DNA from: Deltaproteobacteria bacterium
GTDB lineage: Bacteria; Desulfobacterota; GWC2-55-46
Assembly (NCBI GenBank): GCA_016218095.1
Contig: JACREV010000209.1
Span: 1-13,513 of the forward strand
Direction: 5' to 3'
Length of the DNA stretch: 13,513 nt
Positions 11,742 to 13,513 of the stretch are shown piece by piece. A model generated the notes under the pieces. That model saw only the letters and a list, made by a program, of their open reading frames with translations. It searched no databases and was not told where the DNA came from. A program made the position numbers and the translations under genes. The number at the start of each line of letters is the position of its first letter. The stretch's first letter is position 1.

Positions 11742-12962
11742 TCAATCCCCCTTGTCTTCAGCCGAGAGGAACTCCCCTGCCGGGGTCCTCACAGGCTCGT
11801 AGTAGGAGACTACAGGCATTGTAATGAAATAAAGGAGGTAGTACGACGCCGCGAATACCCCGAGCGTGTGCATGGTGACGCCGAGGAAAGAGACCGCGTT
11901 CGGCTGGTACCTGCCTACGTACCCGAGCAGGACGAAGTCGACGAAGAATATCCATGTGAGGACCCTCTTGACCGGCCTGTAGCGCGCGCTCCTCACCCTC
12001 GAGCGGTCGAGGACCGGCAGGATCCCGATCGACAATATGGCTGTGGCGAGCGCGACGACCCCTCCGAGCTTGCTCGGCACGGTCTTGAGTATCGCGTAAA
12101 AAGGAAGGAGGTACCATTCGGCGACTATGTTAAGTGGCGTTTCCAGCGGGTTCGCCGGCTCGTTGTTCACCGGCTCGAGGAACATCCTCGGGTCGAAGAA
12201 GACGATGTAGAGGAAGACCATCGCGTAAAGGGATATGAACCAGAGGTCCTTGGCCACGTAGTACGGATAGAACGGGACGGAGAGCGGCCACTTCTTGTCG
12301 AAGTCCACGCCCTCGGGGTTGTTCGAGCCGGTCATGCGCAGGGCTATCAAATGGAGCGCTATAAGTGAGCCGATTACCGCTACGGGTATGAACGTCGTAT
12401 GCAGGGCGAAGAACCTCGTCAAGGCCGCGTCCCCCATCGCGAAGTCGCCCCTCATCCAGGCCGTCAACCCGGGCCCCACGACCGGTATTACGGTGAACAC
12501 GTTGGTTATCGCCGTCGCGCCCCAGAACGACATCTGCCCCCACGGGAGCACGTAGCCCATGAACGCCTCGGCGACAAAGGAGAGGAATATGAAGAACCCT
12601 ATGTACCAGAGTAGCTCCCTCGGCCTCTTATACGAGCCGTAGTATATGCCTCTGGCCATGTGGACGTAGATGGCTACGAATATCGCCGTCGAGCCGTTGG
12701 CGTGGACGTTCCTTATGAGCCAGCCCCAGTGGACCTCGCGCATGATGTACTGTATCGAGTCGAAGGCGAGCGTCTCATCCGGCTTGTAGAACATCGCGAG
12801 CCAGACACCGGTTATGACCTGGATCGCGTAGAAGGTCCCGGCTATCGCGCCGAAGTTCCAGAGGTAGCTCAAGTTCCTCGGGGCGTGGTAGCCTGTCAGG
12901 TTTTTCTCTACGAAGTCGGATAACGGGAAGCGCTTGTTTATCCAGTCGAGCGCACGCCTCAT
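11742..12962 (-). CDS. petB: Cytochrome b of the bc1 complex
   Basis: The 406-residue inner-membrane protein has about eight helices and is full-length (not the split b6/subunit IV form). The helix-B haem ligands are H87 and H101 (13 residues apart, VHANGSTAIF...YVHMARG). The Qo-site segment GYVLPWGQMSFWGATAITN (136-154) is intact, and TGSNNPEG (211-218) is of bc1 type. The helix-D histidines are H188 and H204, with 15 residues between them instead of the usual 13 (bc1) or 14 (b6f). The PEWY loop reads AEWY (281-284), keeping the Glu. It oxidises quinol and passes electrons through two b haems. AAAGGAG lies 9 nt before the ATG at 12962, 19 nt after the Rieske stop. Confidence 0.95.
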   Translation of the reverse strand: MRRALDWINKRFPLSDFVEKNLTGYHAPRNLSYLWNFGAIAGTFYAIQVITGVWLAMFYKPDETLAFDSIQYIMREVHWGWLIRNVHANGSTAIFVAIYVHMARGIYYGSYKRPRELLWYIGFFIFLSFVAEAFMGYVLPWGQMSFWGATAITNVFTVIPVVGPGLTAWMRGDFAMGDAALTRFFALHTTFIPVAVIGSLIALHLIALRMTGSNNPEGVDFDKKWPLSVPFYPYYVAKDLWFISLYAMVFLYIVFFDPRMFLEPVNNEPANPLETPLNIVAEWYLLPFYAILKTVPSKLGGVVALATAILSIGILPVLDRSRVRSARYRPVKRVLTWIFFVDFVLLGYVGRYQPNAVSFLGVTMHTLGVFAASYYLLYFITMPVVSYYEPVRTPAGEFLSAEDKGD

Positions 12963-12981
12963 GCCTAAAGTCTCCTTTGGG

Positions 12982-13513
12982 TTACGTGGCCTCGGGGAGC
13001 TCAGTTATGGTCCTCGCGTCCTCGCCGTATCCCCCGAAGGCCTCTGTACCGAGGATGAGCGTCCTGTCATCGACGATCTTATAAGGGAGGAGGTGCAGGT
13101 TTTCAGGCGGAGGGCCGCCGAGGCGGCGTCCGAGCGTATCGTATAGCCCTCCGTGACATAAGCAATAAAACCCGGGCTCTTCGCCGTGCGGGAGCCTCTC
13201 CGGCATGAGCCTGGGGACGCACCCGAGATGCGTGCATATCCCGATGCCGACGAAGATATCGGGGCGGATCGTCCGCTCGTTCACCGTAGCAGGGTCGGCG
13301 AGCTCCGCAGGGTCGGTCTCCTCGGTCGCCTTGATCATCCGTGCGGTCCTCCGGAGTATGAAGACCGGGGCCTTCCTCCAGACGACCTTTTTGAAACCGC
13401 CCTCTTTAAGGTCCGAGATATCGACCTCTATCCTGCCCGCGGCGAGTATGTGCTTCGAGGGCTCCATCGCCCTGATAAACGGTATGGCGGACGCCGCGGC
13501 CCCGGCCGCACCC
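12982..13513 (-). CDS. petA: Rieske iron-sulfur subunit of the bc1 complex (partial, 5' end outside window)
   Basis: The frame is open to the right edge: the residues before the internal Met at 13467 read GAAGAAASAIPFIRA, the expected end of the Rieske membrane anchor. The true start and helix are therefore outside. Box I is CTHLGC and box II is YCLCHGGLYD, giving two Cys and two His for the 2Fe-2S cluster plus the disulfide Cys pair. The usual Pro of CPCHG is Leu, and the Ser that hydrogen-bonds the cluster is Gly (HGG), while the later Tyr is kept. GPPPENL near the end of the fold is typical. It moves electrons from quinol to cytochrome c1 in the periplasm. First gene of the petABC order. 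Confidence 0.93.
   Translation of the reverse strand, partial: GAAGAAASAIPFIRAMEPSKHILAAGRIEVDISDLKEGGFKKVVWRKAPVFILRRTARMIKATEETDPAELADPATVNERTIRPDIFVGIGICTHLGCVPRLMPERLPHGEEPGFYCLCHGGLYDTLGRRLGGPPPENLHLLPYKIVDDRTLILGTEAFGGYGEDARTITELPEAT

Overview
The window reads as chromosomal DNA of a GC-rich, Gram-negative bacterium with a respiratory chain. It encodes a cytochrome bc1 complex, Sec-exported proteins and an outer-membrane barrel. It also carries genes of the anaerobic (early cobalt insertion) cobalamin route. A deltaproteobacterial (Desulfobacterota-like) or Nitrospirota-like host would fit this mix, but that is inference; there is no rRNA or other taxonomic marker. Almost all genes are on the minus strand, and only the cobalamin adenosyltransferase is on plus.

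Left part (1-2700), cobalamin genes. A CbiM cobalt-transporter component runs off the left edge. Upstream of it is a fused CbiX-CbiC protein (cobaltochelatase plus precorrin-8X methylmutase). This fusion gene is preceded by an intrinsic terminator and a cobalamin riboswitch. The riboswitch is about 367 nt long because its P3 loop holds a roughly 170-bp palindromic, hairpin-rich element. A dispersed repeat built around a 25-bp palindrome occurs in inverted orientation on both sides of this block (539-621 and 2538-2623).

Middle part (2691-6170). A DacZ-like diadenylate cyclase gene overlaps the end of trmJ (tRNA 2'-O-methyltransferase), with an extended -10 promoter in front of trmJ. Next come a cytosolic EF-hand-like protein of unknown function and, divergently, cobO, which appears to be transcribed without a leader.

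Right-centre part (6391-10873), the most interesting block: a Fap-like functional amyloid operon. In transcription order it encodes a two-repeat amyloid subunit, a small one-repeat subunit, a second two-repeat subunit, a periplasmic C39 peptidase (FapD-like) and a coiled-coil plus beta-barrel outer-membrane exporter (FapF-like). A sigma-54 (-24/-12) promoter precedes it and an intrinsic terminator follows it. All three subunits share an L(T/S)DxEL(D/E)xVxAG motif just after the signal peptide. The motif resembles a double-glycine leader and suggests a processing site for the C39 enzyme.

Right end (11139-13513): petA-petB-petC (Rieske, cytochrome b, cytochrome c1), with petA cut by the window edge. 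Cytochrome b has two unusual sequence features: 15 residues between the helix-D haem histidines, and AEWY in place of PEWY.
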